64,000 bases of DNA, taken from the NCBI GenBank assembly GCA_004564215.1, contig CP024846.1, forward strand, positions 2,232,001 to 2,296,000, in the 5' to 3' direction. Positions 35,762 to 44,479 of this stretch are shown piece after piece. The position numbers and the translations under genes were made by a program. The notes below the pieces were generated by a model that did no database searches, was not told the DNA's origin, and saw only the letters and a list, made by a program, of their open reading frames with translations. Position 1 is the first letter of the stretch. Every line of letters starts with the position of its first letter. This DNA is from Beijerinckiaceae bacterium. Lineage in GTDB: Bacteria; Pseudomonadota; Alphaproteobacteria; Rhizobiales; Beijerinckiaceae.

Positions 35762-36946
35762 ATGTCCCCGGCTGGCCCGGTTTCAGGACGGCAGAAAGCG
35801 CAAGCGGATGGGCTTGGCCTTAGCGCTCATCTCGCCAATATCTATCGGCTCGTAATCAAAGAGCTGAGGAGTATTCGGGCGGACCCCATTATGCTGGTCC
35901 TCGTCGTATTTGCGTTCAGCGTCTTCGTCTACACCGTGGCGACCGGAGCCTCGCTGGAAGCAACCAATCTTGCCATCGGCATCGTGGATGAAGACCACTC
36001 CGACCTATCACGCCAAATTGCGGATGGCTTGACCCCGCCGCTCTTCAGACCTGCCGTAGACATCGCAGCGACGGACATCGATTCGGCGATGGATGCGGGG
36101 CATCTCGTCTTCGTCGTCGAAATCCCGCCGAAATTCCAGGCCGATGTCCTCTCCGGGCGGCAAACATCGGTCCAGGTGAACGTGGACGCCACGGCCATCA
36201 CGCAGGCCGGGAACGGTACCATCTATGTCCAGAGCATCATCGCCAACGCCGTCGCTGCCTTCAAGGCGGGGCGCGAAGGAGCCTCCGAGATCCCCGTCAA
36301 TGTGGTGGTCCGCGCAAAATTCAATCCGAACTTGAAGTCGAGCTGGTTTACCTCGGTGATGCAGGTCATCAACAACATCACTCTGTTGACTGTGATCCTG
36401 ACCGGCGCGGCGCTCATTCGCGAGCGCGAGCAGGGCACGGTCGAGCATCTCCTGGTGATGCCCGTGGTCCCTTCCGAGATCATGCTGGCGAAGATCCTGG
36501 CCAATGGCCTCGTCACCCTTGCGGCAGCCGGGCTTTCATTAGTTCTCGTGGTGGAATGGTGGCTCCAGGTCCCGATCGCCGGGTCGATCCTGCTGTTTCT
36601 TGGCGGTTCATGCTTTTATGTGTTTACCGTCGCGGCGCTCGGCATTCTTCTCGGCACGATCGCAAACAATATGGGGCAGTTCGGACTGCTTGCGATCCCC
36701 GTATTGTTGGTCATGGAGCTGCTTTCTGGAAGCGCCACCCCCATGGAAAGCATGCCGGTCTGGCTGCAATATCTGATGCAGACGGTCAGCCCGACGCCGC
36801 ATTTCGTCCTTTTCGCTCAGGCGGTGCTCTATCGCGGCGCGGATCTTCTCGTCGTGTGGCCGCAGCTTGTGGCGATGGCTGCCATCGGCGCGGTTTATTT
36901 CATGTTCGCTCTCTATCGCTTCCGCCGAGTCATTTTCGGCGCCTGA
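35762..36946 (+). CDS. ABC-2 type transporter permease (YhhJ/YbhR-like)
   Basis: 394 residues with an N-terminal helix (MLVLVVFAFSVFVYTVATGA), a periplasmic domain (about 60-190) and a C-terminal set of five helices. LIREREQGTVEHLLVMPV and LLSGSATPMESMPVWLQYL are typical ABC-2 motifs. It starts two bases after the RbbA-like stop. Together with the membrane half of that protein it should form the heterodimeric channel. A short CGTCCC/GGGACG hairpin follows immediately after the stop. Confidence 0.92.
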   Translation: MSPAGPVSGRQKAQADGLGLSAHLANIYRLVIKELRSIRADPIMLVLVVFAFSVFVYTVATGASLEATNLAIGIVDEDHSDLSRQIADGLTPPLFRPAVDIAATDIDSAMDAGHLVFVVEIPPKFQADVLSGRQTSVQVNVDATAITQAGNGTIYVQSIIANAVAAFKAGREGASEIPVNVVVRAKFNPNLKSSWFTSVMQVINNITLLTVILTGAALIREREQGTVEHLLVMPVVPSEIMLAKILANGLVTLAAAGLSLVLVVEWWLQVPIAGSILLFLGGSCFYVFTVAALGILLGTIANNMGQFGLLAIPVLLVMELLSGSATPMESMPVWLQYLMQTVSPTPHFVLFAQAVLYRGADLLVVWPQLVAMAAIGAVYFMFALYRFRRVIFGA

Positions 36947-37469
36947 ACGTCCCTGTTGGGACGGAACAGGAAATCGTCATCCCCGGCGCTCGTGGTCGGT
37001 AATACAGCCGAGGATGTCAGCTAGGCTGCGGCCCCTCGGGAACCTCGTCCGGTCTCTGGCTGAGCGTCGGCGCACCCACGTCGCCACCTGAACTCGGGCA
37101 GTTTGGGCTGATCGTTTTCCGTCGACAAATTTTGAAGGCTGATCCCCTAAAAACAACAGCTTGGTGAACTTATCACCATAGTTATGGGATGTGCAAAACC
37201 GCGGGCTCCGGTGCATTTTCCAACCGCGGCGTCTTCATCCGCGTCTTCGGCCTGTTTCTTGCCTGTTCCTGTCAACTTTGAAGATTTGTCCTAATGGCGA
37301 CGAGGCCGTTCGGGCGAAAAGTGCGGCTTGAGCGGCGCGGCATGGCATAGCTGCTGCTTCTCTCCGGCCACACCGGGTTGGGGCGTCCGCGGGCAAGTTT
37401 TGAAGTTCGGGCCCGCCGTGCGGATCGTTCGGCGTTGGAGCGATCGACGGGCACATCGAGGGATATTTT
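36947..37469. other. Intergenic region after the ABC exporter
   Basis: 523 bases. A small hairpin (36948-36963, six-base stem) follows the permease stop and may be a weak terminator. The rest shows no recognised gene on either strand; short frames here have no conserved motifs. Confidence 0.4.
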
Positions 37470-38219
37470 ATGGTGGACATGGCGGAATTGAAAAAACGCA
37501 AGGAGCCGCTCAATCTGGCGATTGTGCATGTCGATCCCGATGCGTTCATCGCAAATTTGATGGGCTGGCTGGAAATTACCGCATTTATTTCGGCGCAAAG
37601 GGCAGGCGAAGCGGAAATTCCCGCTGATGGGATAACCCCGAAACTGCCGCCGGAGAAGCTGAGAAACGGCGCGGTGCACAATGTTGGCAATGATGCGATC
37701 TTCGCATTCTGCATGACCGCGGCGATGAAAGGGGACAAGGCGGCCGTGGATAAGGTGGAGGCCGCACTCGCGGAGAGTATGGGGAAAGATTTCCCAGGCT
37801 CGTTCGGCTTATGGCATTTTCGCGGAACGATCGACGCTCCGACGACGCTGGAAGATTTTGTCGGCCAGGCCGGCAAGAAACTCCTGCTGGGCGACATCCC
37901 CCCGCCGCCGCTGCGCGCCAAGGAAAATTGGAACACGGGTCTGCGCTTCTTCGAGAAGGCCCGCAAATCCAATTTTATCCACGAGATTATGTATCCTTTG
38001 GCAAAATGGACCCGCGAGCGCGGGACGGAGACCTTGGAGAAAGGAGTGGCCTTCCTCCAGCATATCGAAGACAATGTCCCGGTCTTGCGCGAGGCCTTGG
38101 ATGATCCCCGCAATGATCAGCCCTTCATCGCGAATTTCCTTATGAAGTTGGCCCCGGCCGTGGACATGGAGCTGAACGAAGAATATCAGGGATTTTTGCG
38201 ATCCTTGGCACGCCGGTAG
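37470..38219 (+). CDS. Conserved-looking protein of unknown function (249 aa)
   Basis: The ATG at 37470 follows GAGGGAT at good spacing and starts MVDMAELKKRKEPLNLAIVH. The product is soluble, has no signal peptide, and is rich in charged helices (LEKGVAFLQHIEDNVPVLREAL, FIANFLMKLAPAVDMELNEE). I recognise no domain or catalytic motif. It lies inside the segment bounded by the two inverted 115-bp repeats, downstream of the exporter but separated from it by 523 bases, so it is probably transcribed independently. Confidence 0.65.
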   Translation: MVDMAELKKRKEPLNLAIVHVDPDAFIANLMGWLEITAFISAQRAGEAEIPADGITPKLPPEKLRNGAVHNVGNDAIFAFCMTAAMKGDKAAVDKVEAALAESMGKDFPGSFGLWHFRGTIDAPTTLEDFVGQAGKKLLLGDIPPPPLRAKENWNTGLRFFEKARKSNFIHEIMYPLAKWTRERGTETLEKGVAFLQHIEDNVPVLREALDDPRNDQPFIANFLMKLAPAVDMELNEEYQGFLRSLARR

Positions 38220-38247
38220 ACGGCTTGGACATAGCTCTCCCGCAGCC

Positions 38248-38363
38248 TAGAGCGCTTTCCGATCAGATGGAATCATCTGATCGAAAAGGAAACGCTCAAG
38301 TTCAACGAGTGGGAGCATGTTCTGATCGAAAAAGTCGGTCAACTTTTTCGGAACATGCTCTAG
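38248..38363. repeat. 115-bp dispersed repeat, right copy
   Basis: From CTAGAGCGCTTTCCGATCAG to TCGGAACATGCTCTAGG. Apart from a handful of bases it is the reverse complement of 31596-31711. It contains nested palindromes (GATGGAATCATC; AAAAAGTCGGTCAACTTTTT). Confidence 0.85.
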
Positions 38364-38409
38364 GAAAGCCAATATGCACGATCACTGTGATGAGTAACGC
38401 GAGGATCTA

Positions 38410-38646
38410 ATGCCGCTTTACGCCTACACTTGCCAAAACTGCAATGCAGACTTCGAGCTCTTGGTTCGCTCTTCCGACGTCCCAGCCTGTCCCTCCTGTG
38501 GCAGCGAGAAATTGCAACAGCAGGTGGCCAAGATCTGCGTCGATATAAAATATCCAGCCATAGCAAAATCATGGCGCCAGGCCGCGGCCAGGAGTGGAGA
38601 TCTCTCCAATTTCAGCAAGCAAGAGCTGCAAACGAAGAAGAGCTAA
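38410..38646 (+). CDS. FmdB-family zinc-ribbon protein
   Basis: 78 residues: MPLYAYTCQNCNADFELLVR then VPACPSCGSEKLQQQ. The two CxxC pairs (Cys8/11 and Cys27/30) form the small zinc ribbon called FmdB/CxxC_CXXC_SSSS, first noticed as a possible regulator in formamidase/acetamidase loci of methylotrophs. It precedes the TrpC-like gene by 47 bases on the same strand, so they are likely cotranscribed. Function is probably protein or nucleic-acid binding (inference). Confidence 0.85.
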   Translation: MPLYAYTCQNCNADFELLVRSSDVPACPSCGSEKLQQQVAKICVDIKYPAIAKSWRQAAARSGDLSNFSKQELQTKKS

Positions 38647-38692
38647 AGATGATGTGGACGTCGCACCTCACGCCAACAGCGCGTGCCGCTTG

Positions 38693-39520
38693 ATGAAGCT
38701 ACCCGAAGGGAGTCTTCTCAGGCCTTTCCTTGCACAGCGTCTCGGCGAGGTGACGAAAGCGAAGGCAAAGCGTTCGCTCGGCCAGCTTCAGGGGAAGATT
38801 GGCGAATTGCCGATGGCGCGTGGTTTTCAAGGCGCGTTGGCGGCGCAATTCAAGGCGTCTGGCAAGCCGGGAGTGATCGCCGAATTGAAAGGCGGCTCTC
38901 CCTTCGATACATCGTTCCGAAGAATCGTTCCCTATAAGGCGCTTGCCGAGGATTTCGAAGCGGTCGGTGCGACTTGCCTGTCCGTTGCCGTCGATCGGCG
39001 CTCGTTTCAGGGATCCTTTTCCGATCTCGCGACGGTGCATCGCGCAGTCCAAATCCCCGTCATCGCGCAGGACATTGTGGCCGATGTCTATCAGCTGCTC
39101 GAGGCCCGTTTGGCCGGCGCGGATGCGGTGATCTTGTCGGTTGGCCTACTTGGCGAACAGCTTGGCGAATTTATCGAGCGTGCGACAGCTATTGCGCTTG
39201 ACGCATTGGTCCAAGTCCACACCGAAGCCGAACTCGATCATGCGCTTGCGGCTGGCGCCGAATTCATCTGCGTCACCAATCGCAATATTCATAGCTTTGC
39301 GCTCAAGCCCGGGACCTGCGAGGCGCTGCTGCCGGCGATCGCTGGAGACAAGATTCTGTCCGTGGCCGAGGGCGGATTTGGCACCGCCGAGGATCTGGAG
39401 CGCATGGGGGAAGCCGGCGCAAAGGCGGTCCTGATGGGCACCGCCCTCATGAAAGACCGGGATCCCGCCGGCGTTCTCGAACGCGTCCTCGGCGTCGAAA
39501 CCTCGGAGGAGCTGGAATAG
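38693..39520 (+). CDS. TrpC-like (indole-3-glycerol-phosphate synthase fold) protein with altered active site
   Basis: 275 residues from the ATG at 38693 with an overall TrpC barrel: VIAELKGGSP, LSVAVDRRSFQGSFSDL, DVYQLLEARLAGADAVILSV, VTNRNIHSF and AEGGFGTAEDLERM. Authentic TrpC has Lys in the KDF motif and Glu in VEVH; here those positions are Gln126 (AQDIV) and Gln174 (VQVH), and the phosphate-binding ESG loop is EGG. Lys66 and Glu64 remain. This argues that it is a paralogue with a different substrate, not the tryptophan-pathway enzyme. No trp genes are nearby; the partner is an FmdB-type gene. Confidence 0.75.
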   Translation: MKLPEGSLLRPFLAQRLGEVTKAKAKRSLGQLQGKIGELPMARGFQGALAAQFKASGKPGVIAELKGGSPFDTSFRRIVPYKALAEDFEAVGATCLSVAVDRRSFQGSFSDLATVHRAVQIPVIAQDIVADVYQLLEARLAGADAVILSVGLLGEQLGEFIERATAIALDALVQVHTEAELDHALAAGAEFICVTNRNIHSFALKPGTCEALLPAIAGDKILSVAEGGFGTAEDLERMGEAGAKAVLMGTALMKDRDPAGVLERVLGVETSEELE

Positions 39521-39558
39521 CAACCCAAGGTGTGGCGCTGCGGCGCCACACCGGGTTG
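39521..39558. terminator. Large hairpin between convergent genes
   Basis: CAACCC...GGTGTGGCGC / GCGCCACACC...GGGTTG forms a 16-bp interrupted stem. It lies between the trpC-like stop (plus) and the end of the small membrane gene at 39578 (minus), well placed as a shared terminator, although no T tract is evident. Confidence 0.6.
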
Positions 39559-39577
39559 CCAGATCCGCCGAACAAAC

Positions 39578-39793
39578 CTAGCCGAAGTGCAAGCCGCCAA
39601 GTGCCACGAGCCCGACGAGCACCACGACAAAGCCGCCGATGACCGCAATCATCCCGCTTCGGCCATAGAGTCGGCCGGTAAAATAGGCCGCTCCGCCAAA
39701 ACACAGGATCAAGGCGATCAGGATCACAAGGCTCGCCCCGCTGCCTTCGGCGGTATTAATTGCACCAGTTGCCGCAGATGTCACAACAGCCAT
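39578..39793 (-). CDS. 71-aa two-helix membrane protein, paralogue A
   Basis: The ATG at 39793 is preceded by GGGAGGT. The protein has two hydrophobic helices (GASLVILIALILCFGGAAYF and MIAVIGGFVVVLVGLVALGG) joined by the basic loop TGRLYGRSG. A close paralogue of the same length is at 41080-41295 (about 80% identical by eye). I know no function. Each copy has a strong ribosome site and a GC-rich hairpin downstream, so both look actively expressed. Confidence 0.75.
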   Translation of the reverse strand: MAVVTSAATGAINTAEGSGASLVILIALILCFGGAAYFTGRLYGRSGMIAVIGGFVVVLVGLVALGGLHFG

Positions 39794-40083
39794 TGTCTAC
39801 CTCCCTCGAAACAGCGTTATGAGATGTCCGGCCGGTTTACCCGGGCGCAAAATCGGCGTCGGAGAAAACCGAAGCCGAACTTTTATAAACTTAGATCTGG
39901 CCCCCAAAGTTTCACGCGCGGGAAGGAAAGCAGCGTTTTCCGCGCCACGGTCACGCTTAAACATCCGCGCGGGAAGGTGCGGTTGGCCGGCTCTCTAATA
40001 ATTATGCAAGGTTCACCGATCGCGTGAGTAACCACGATACATGACCGCGGGCTTTTGCCGCGTGGTGCGGGATCCAATGGCCT

Positions 40084-40560
40084 CTATTTGTCGGAGGGCG
40101 CGACTTCGCAGAAGGCTGCATCTTCGGCACAGCTTGGGGTCGGTATCGGCTCCTGCGGCTGGGTTGGATTTGAGGCGCGCTTCCGGCGTTTCGGCCTAGC
40201 GGGCTCTTGCCCATTTGGCTCCGGCGTACCCTGCTCTTCCACGTAAGGGGACGGAGTGAGGTAATACTCAGGCGCGGGCGGGTAGGCATATGGATAGGGA
40301 TAAACCGGCGCTAGGCCACCGCTAAAAAGACCGCCGAAAAGCGTGTCGAACAGGCCTAGGGGCGGACCATAGTAAGCCCCGGTCGGCGGTCCGTCGATCT
40401 CAGGGATATAAGGCCGCAGCGATCCGTCCGGCATGACGCGACTGTTCGTAAAGGGCACGAACCCGCCGCGTCCGTCCGGGATCACCTGAGAATGCGCTGG
40501 AAATGCGAGAAGGCATGCCAGGGCCGCGATCGCGATGAGTGGGCGATTCCGGCAATTCAT
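40084..40560 (-). CDS. Pro/Tyr-rich exported protein of unknown function
   Basis: 158 residues with a signal peptide (LIAIAALACLLAFPAHS). The mature part has repeats of the type PDGRGGFVPF/MPDGSLRPYIP, then a low-complexity Pro/Tyr segment (APVYPYPYAYPPAPEYYLTP), a basic patch (RPKRRKR) and two C-terminal Cys. It is probably a periplasmic or surface structural protein. It lies between the two paralogous 71-aa membrane genes, all three on the minus strand. Confidence 0.7.
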   Translation of the reverse strand: MNCRNRPLIAIAALACLLAFPAHSQVIPDGRGGFVPFTNSRVMPDGSLRPYIPEIDGPPTGAYYGPPLGLFDTLFGGLFSGGLAPVYPYPYAYPPAPEYYLTPSPYVEEQGTPEPNGQEPARPKRRKRASNPTQPQEPIPTPSCAEDAAFCEVAPSDK

Positions 40561-41032
40561 TTGTGCGGGTTCTCCAATTCAGCTTCACGTTCTAACTTCA
40601 ATCGCTCACACAAGTCCTTCCCTGCCGCGACAGATTTGCGCAATTCTGTTCACGCTTTTTCCAGGCAGCTTGAATGCAATTAGTTGCCTTTCTTGGGATT
40701 GGTAGGGGCGCCCTACTCCAGGACCGCCCTTCCGGCGATGAGCTCCCAATCGACGGCAAGGAGCCTCGACGAACGGGGCGTTCGCGCTTGGGATCCTGGC
40801 GCGATCCTTATTTTTGGAGATAGGGAAGCAGAAGCGGTCGGGGGCCAAGATCGGCCAGCCTCTGTCCCGCCATGGTTACAAGAGGAAGATGCGGCTCGCC
40901 GAGTCCACAGATCGCGGCAAAAAAACCTTTCGCCGTGATTCGAGCCATCCTGAGCAGAATTCTTGCCGGTGCGCGTTCACGGCCGGCCACACGCTGTTGC
41001 TGTTGATTTCATACAGCGCGGCAAACATCAAA
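40561..41032. other. Intergenic region between paralogue B and the Pro/Tyr-rich gene
   Basis: About 470 bases without a supported gene. Short overlapping frames exist on both strands but show neither conserved motifs nor good starts. Confidence 0.4.
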
Positions 41033-41058
41033 GCGTGGCGCGTTCCGCCGCGCCACGC
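41033..41058 (-). terminator. Hairpin downstream of paralogue B
   Basis: GCGTGGCGCG / CGCGCCACGC is a perfect 10-bp stem with a six-base loop. On the minus strand it is followed by TTTGATGTTT. It lies 21 bases after the stop of the gene at 41080. Confidence 0.65.
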
Positions 41059-41079
41059 CCATTACGGACCGATTGATCG

Positions 41080-41295
41080 TTAGCCGAAGCTTATGCCCCC
41101 GAGCGCGAAGAGCCCGATGAGAACCACGAAAAACCCAGCGATCACGGCGATCATTCCGGTCCGGCCATACAAGCGGCCGGTGAAATAGGCAGCCGTACCG
41201 AAAAGAATAATCATCGCAATCAGAATGACCAAGCTCGCACCGCTGCCTTCGGTTGCACCAATCGAGCTCGTCGCCGCGGAATTCACAACGGCCAT
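41080..41295 (-). CDS. 71-aa two-helix membrane protein, paralogue B
   Basis: The ATG at 41295 follows GGGGAGGT. The sequence parallels the gene at 39578 almost residue for residue (EGSGASLVILIAMIILFGTA, then TGRLYGRTGMIAVIAGFFVV). A longer upstream frame to 41556 is open but unsupported. The pair probably arose by local duplication, and the Pro/Tyr-rich secreted gene lies between the copies. The 339 bases upstream (41296-41634) contain the promoters for this gene and the GlcG-family gene; I see nothing else there. Confidence 0.75.
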   Translation of the reverse strand: MAVVNSAATSSIGATEGSGASLVILIAMIILFGTAAYFTGRLYGRTGMIAVIAGFFVVLIGLFALGGISFG

Positions 41296-41634
41296 TTTCA
41301 ACCTCCCCTTTTTTAGTCCTACCTTTAGGATCCGGTCGGCGCGCACCATGCCAAGGCGTTCTGCGCGACGACCCGGCGAACAAAATCTACGCCAAGACGA
41401 TGACTGCCTCATGAAATGAGTGCGACAGGTCATCGCGCTTGACGCAATTACGCAGCGCGATAAGCCGTAGCGAAAGCTCAAGCCTGTGCATCCGGCAGGG
41501 TCGGATGGAAGGGGGCCGAAGTTGGAGGAGTTCAAGGGGTCGGCGCGACTCGACAAGGGGCTCGGGCGACCGTCAATTGCGTGATTCGGGTTCAGCGGGA
41601 AATGCTGCGCAAACTGTCAGAGTAAGGAAAAAAA

Positions 41635-42042
41635 ATGTACACAAAGAAAGCTCTAAGCCTCGCCGATGCCAGGCAGATCGCAGCGGCTGCCGAAGCTGAA
41701 GCGGTCAGCAACAAGTGGACTGTGACGATTGCCGTGCTCGATGACGGCGGCAATCTTCTTTATCTGCAGCGCATGGATGAGGCGCCCTTGGGTTCGGTCC
41801 TCGTCGCGCAGAAAAAGGCGCGGACCGCGGTTTTGTTCAAGCGGCCGACGAAAAGCCTCGAGGAGATCGTCGCGGGCGGCCGCGCGGTCATGCTGACCCT
41901 CCCCGGAGCGACGCCGATCGAAGGCGGCTTGCCGCTCATGAACGATGGCCGTGTCGTCGGCGCCATCGGCGTCTCCGGCGTGCAATCCTCGCAGGATGGA
42001 CAAATCGCGCAGGCGGGGGTCGAAGTTGCGGCGAAACTGTGA
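41635..42042 (+). CDS. GlcG/HbpS-family heme-binding-like protein
   Basis: 135 residues beginning MYTKKALSLADARQIAAAAE. The family blocks are WTVTIAVLDDGGNLLYLQRMD, RTAVLFKRPTKSLEE, PIEGGLPLMNDGRVVGAIGV and SGVQSSQDGQIAQAGV. GlcG/HbpS proteins bind heme or act in glycolate loci as accessory proteins; no catalytic role is established. There is no signal peptide. A purine-rich ribosome site (AAGGA) precedes the ATG. It appears monocistronic. Confidence 0.9.
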   Translation: MYTKKALSLADARQIAAAAEAEAVSNKWTVTIAVLDDGGNLLYLQRMDEAPLGSVLVAQKKARTAVLFKRPTKSLEEIVAGGRAVMLTLPGATPIEGGLPLMNDGRVVGAIGVSGVQSSQDGQIAQAGVEVAAKL

Positions 42043-42185
42043 AGGGGCCGGTGCCGGTTGATGTCCGGGGGGTGTCGCCGCTTCATTAATCGGACTAACC
42101 CACAGCCACTCCGCTCCGCTGCCTTGCGCCAGGGGTTCCCTTCGTTTATGCCGCTGCCTTCGCCGCGAAACCTGTAGGCCGTCAT

Positions 42186-42683
42186 TTGTCCGTTGCAAAA
42201 AAGCCCGTCGCCATCATCATGGGCAGCGACTCGGATTGGGAGACGATGCGCCACGCCGCCTCCCTTCTCGACGACCTCAAGGTCGGCTTTGCGCCGCTGA
42301 TCGTGTCGGCTCATCGCACGCCCGACAGGCTCGTGGCATTTGCCAAAGGCGCCAAGGCGGCGGGATATAAGGTCATCATCGCGGGGGCCGGCGGGGCCGC
42401 GCATCTTCCGGGCATGACCGCGGCCATGACGCTGCTGCCGGTTTTGGGCGTGCCGGTCGATAATACCGCATTGGGTGGACAGGATTCCCTTTTCTCGATC
42501 GTGCAGATGCCGGCGGGTATTCCGGTCGGCACCCTGGCGATCGGCAAGGCGGGCGCGGTCAATGCGGCGCTTCTGGCGGCGTCGATCCTTGCTTTGAGCG
42601 ACCCCGAACTTGAGACGCGGCTCGCCGCCTGGCGGGCGGCGCAAACCAAAGCGGTCGCCGAACGGCCTTCGGGGAAGAGCTGA
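42186..42683 (+). CDS. purE: N5-carboxyaminoimidazole ribonucleotide mutase
   Basis: 165 residues from a TTG at 42186 ([20 protein letters not shown]); no upstream ATG is in frame. Class I PurE motifs are [33 protein letters not shown] and LGVPV. The enzyme converts N5-CAIR to CAIR in de novo purine synthesis. purK follows after three bases, forming the classical purEK operon. The TTG start would give low initiation, or the true start may have been altered. Confidence 0.94.
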   Translation: MSVAKKPVAIIMGSDSDWETMRHAASLLDDLKVGFAPLIVSAHRTPDRLVAFAKGAKAAGYKVIIAGAGGAAHLPGMTAAMTLLPVLGVPVDNTALGGQDSLFSIVQMPAGIPVGTLAIGKAGAVNAALLAASILALSDPELETRLAAWRAAQTKAVAERPSGKS

Positions 42684-42686
42684 TCC

Positions 42687-43805
42687 ATGGCGTTTGAAAT
42701 TTCTCCCGGAACGACGATCGGAATCTTGGGTGGCGGCCAATTGGGGCGCATGCTCGCGGTCGCGGCCGCCAAACTCGGGTTGAGAGCGCATATTTATGCG
42801 CCCGATCCGGAAAGTCCGGCGTTCGACGTCTGCAGCGCGCGGACGCTGGCGTCCTACCAGGACGAGCAGGCCCTGACGGAGTTTGCCTCAAGGGTCGGGT
42901 TGATCACCTATGAATTCGAGAATGTTCCGGCCCGGACCGCTTCGATCCTAGCCGATTCCTGCGCCGTGCGGCCGGGTCCCGAGGCGTTGGCCGTTTGCCA
43001 GGACCGCCTGGCCGAAAAGGAGTTTTTAACGGCGGCCGGGATCAAGGCGGCGCCTTATATGCGGGTCGACGATGCCGGAGCGCTCGCCCGCGCCGTTGCT
43101 CAGATCGGCCGCCCCTCGATCCTGAAAACGCGGCGTTTTGGCTATGACGGAAAGGGCCAGGTGCTGGTCCGGGAAGGGGCCGATCTGGCGGTGACGTTCC
43201 GAACGCTCGGCGGCAAGCCGGCGATCCTGGAAGGCATTGTGCCCTTCGCCAAGGAAATCTCGGTCGTGGCCGCGCGGGGCTTGGGCGGCGAATTCGCGGC
43301 CTATGATGTTTGCGAGAACGTCCACGAAAACCACATTCTGAAAACCACCCGCGCGCCCGCGCGACTCGAACCGGGGACAGCCGCCGAGGCCATTCGGATC
43401 ACCAAGGTCATTGCCGACGCGCTCGACTATTGCGGGGTCCTCGCGGTGGAGATGTTCGCGGTCGACTCCAGTGGAGGAGATGGCACCGGGCCGCTTGAGC
43501 TTTGCGTCAATGAAATTGCGCCGCGGGTCCATAATTCCGGTCATTGGACCCTCGACGGCGCGATCACGTCGCAATTCGAACAGCACATCAGGGCCATTGC
43601 CGGCTGGCCGCTGGGGATGACGACCCGCCACGGCGAGCAAATCGGCGGCTATGCCGAGATGCAGAATCTGATCGGCGAGGAAGTTCGGGCGTGGGACCAG
43701 ATTTTGCACGAGCCGGGCGCCAATCTGCATCTTTATGGCAAGGCGGAAGCGCGGGCGGGGCGTAAAATGGGGCATGTCACCCGCATTCTGTCCGCCCCGA
43801 AATAA
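42687..43805 (+). CDS. purK: N5-carboxyaminoimidazole ribonucleotide synthase
   Basis: 372 residues with the ATP-grasp fold. The N-terminal motif is IGILGGGQLGRMLAVAA, and later ITYEFENVPA, ILKTRRFGYDGKGQ, CVNEIAPRVHNSGHWT and SQFEQHIRAI are characteristic. It carboxylates AIR to N5-CAIR with ATP and bicarbonate, the step before PurE. The ATG follows the purE stop by three bases. Confidence 0.96.
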   Translation: MAFEISPGTTIGILGGGQLGRMLAVAAAKLGLRAHIYAPDPESPAFDVCSARTLASYQDEQALTEFASRVGLITYEFENVPARTASILADSCAVRPGPEALAVCQDRLAEKEFLTAAGIKAAPYMRVDDAGALARAVAQIGRPSILKTRRFGYDGKGQVLVREGADLAVTFRTLGGKPAILEGIVPFAKEISVVAARGLGGEFAAYDVCENVHENHILKTTRAPARLEPGTAAEAIRITKVIADALDYCGVLAVEMFAVDSSGGDGTGPLELCVNEIAPRVHNSGHWTLDGAITSQFEQHIRAIAGWPLGMTTRHGEQIGGYAEMQNLIGEEVRAWDQILHEPGANLHLYGKAEARAGRKMGHVTRILSAPK

Positions 43806-44049
43806 TCCCCGTGTCCAATGGGACCGGATTTTAGGATCGGCGTTTGTGGGGAGTGGGCGGCGAGTACCCCCTGATCGTCTCGGGAAATCGTGAGGCCGGG
43901 GCCGCGATGTCTCTGGACAGGGAAGGCTGATTCTGGTATCGCCACTTCTTCGTCGTCCGGGTGCTTCTGCACCGGGCCCATTATATTTGTCTTTTAGTCA
44001 GATTCGTCGCGTCACGCGATGGAGTGGCGCCATATCCAAGGACTCCTGC

Positions 44050-44295
44050 GTGCAAGTTCTCGTTCGCGACAATAATGTTGACCAGGCGCTTAAGGCGCTG
44101 AAGAAAAAGATGCAGCGTGAGGGCATTTTCCGCGAAATGAAGCTTCGCGGACATTATGAAAAGCCTTCGGAAAAGCGAGCTCGGGAAAAGGCCGAAGCGG
44201 TGCGCCGGGCTCGCAAGCTTGCCCGCAAGAAGTTGCAGCGCGAAGGTCTTTTGCCGATGCGGCCCAAGCCCGTCGTGGGCGCGGCGGGCCGCTGA
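44050..44295 (+). CDS. rpsU: 30S ribosomal protein S21
   Basis: 81 residues from a GTG at 44050 preceded by AAGGA at seven bases; the upstream open frame is not conserved. The sequence [20 protein letters not shown] followed by [19 protein letters not shown] and a basic tail is typical alphaproteobacterial S21. The protein binds the small subunit near the anti-Shine-Dalgarno end. It appears to be a single-gene unit. Confidence 0.95.
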   Translation: MQVLVRDNNVDQALKALKKKMQREGIFREMKLRGHYEKPSEKRAREKAEAVRRARKLARKKLQREGLLPMRPKPVVGAAGR

Positions 44296-44479
44296 GACGG
44301 CGAAATAAGGGCATGATCGCAAGTCATGCTCTGCAATGGAAAGATTGGCCGGAGGGTCGCGGCCGGGTGGAAAGCGTCCGTTTTGAACCGATGTCTTTTC
44401 ATTTTATTGCACATAATCAAGAAGCGCCAACTCGCCTGAGGGCGGAGGCGCCCCGTGGAAGCCGGACAAGGATGACCGG

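Noticed and set aside
40814..41083. 89-aa plus-strand ORF between the paralogous membrane genes
   Set aside because: Overlaps the terminator hairpin and the 3' end of the minus-strand gene; no motif or good start.
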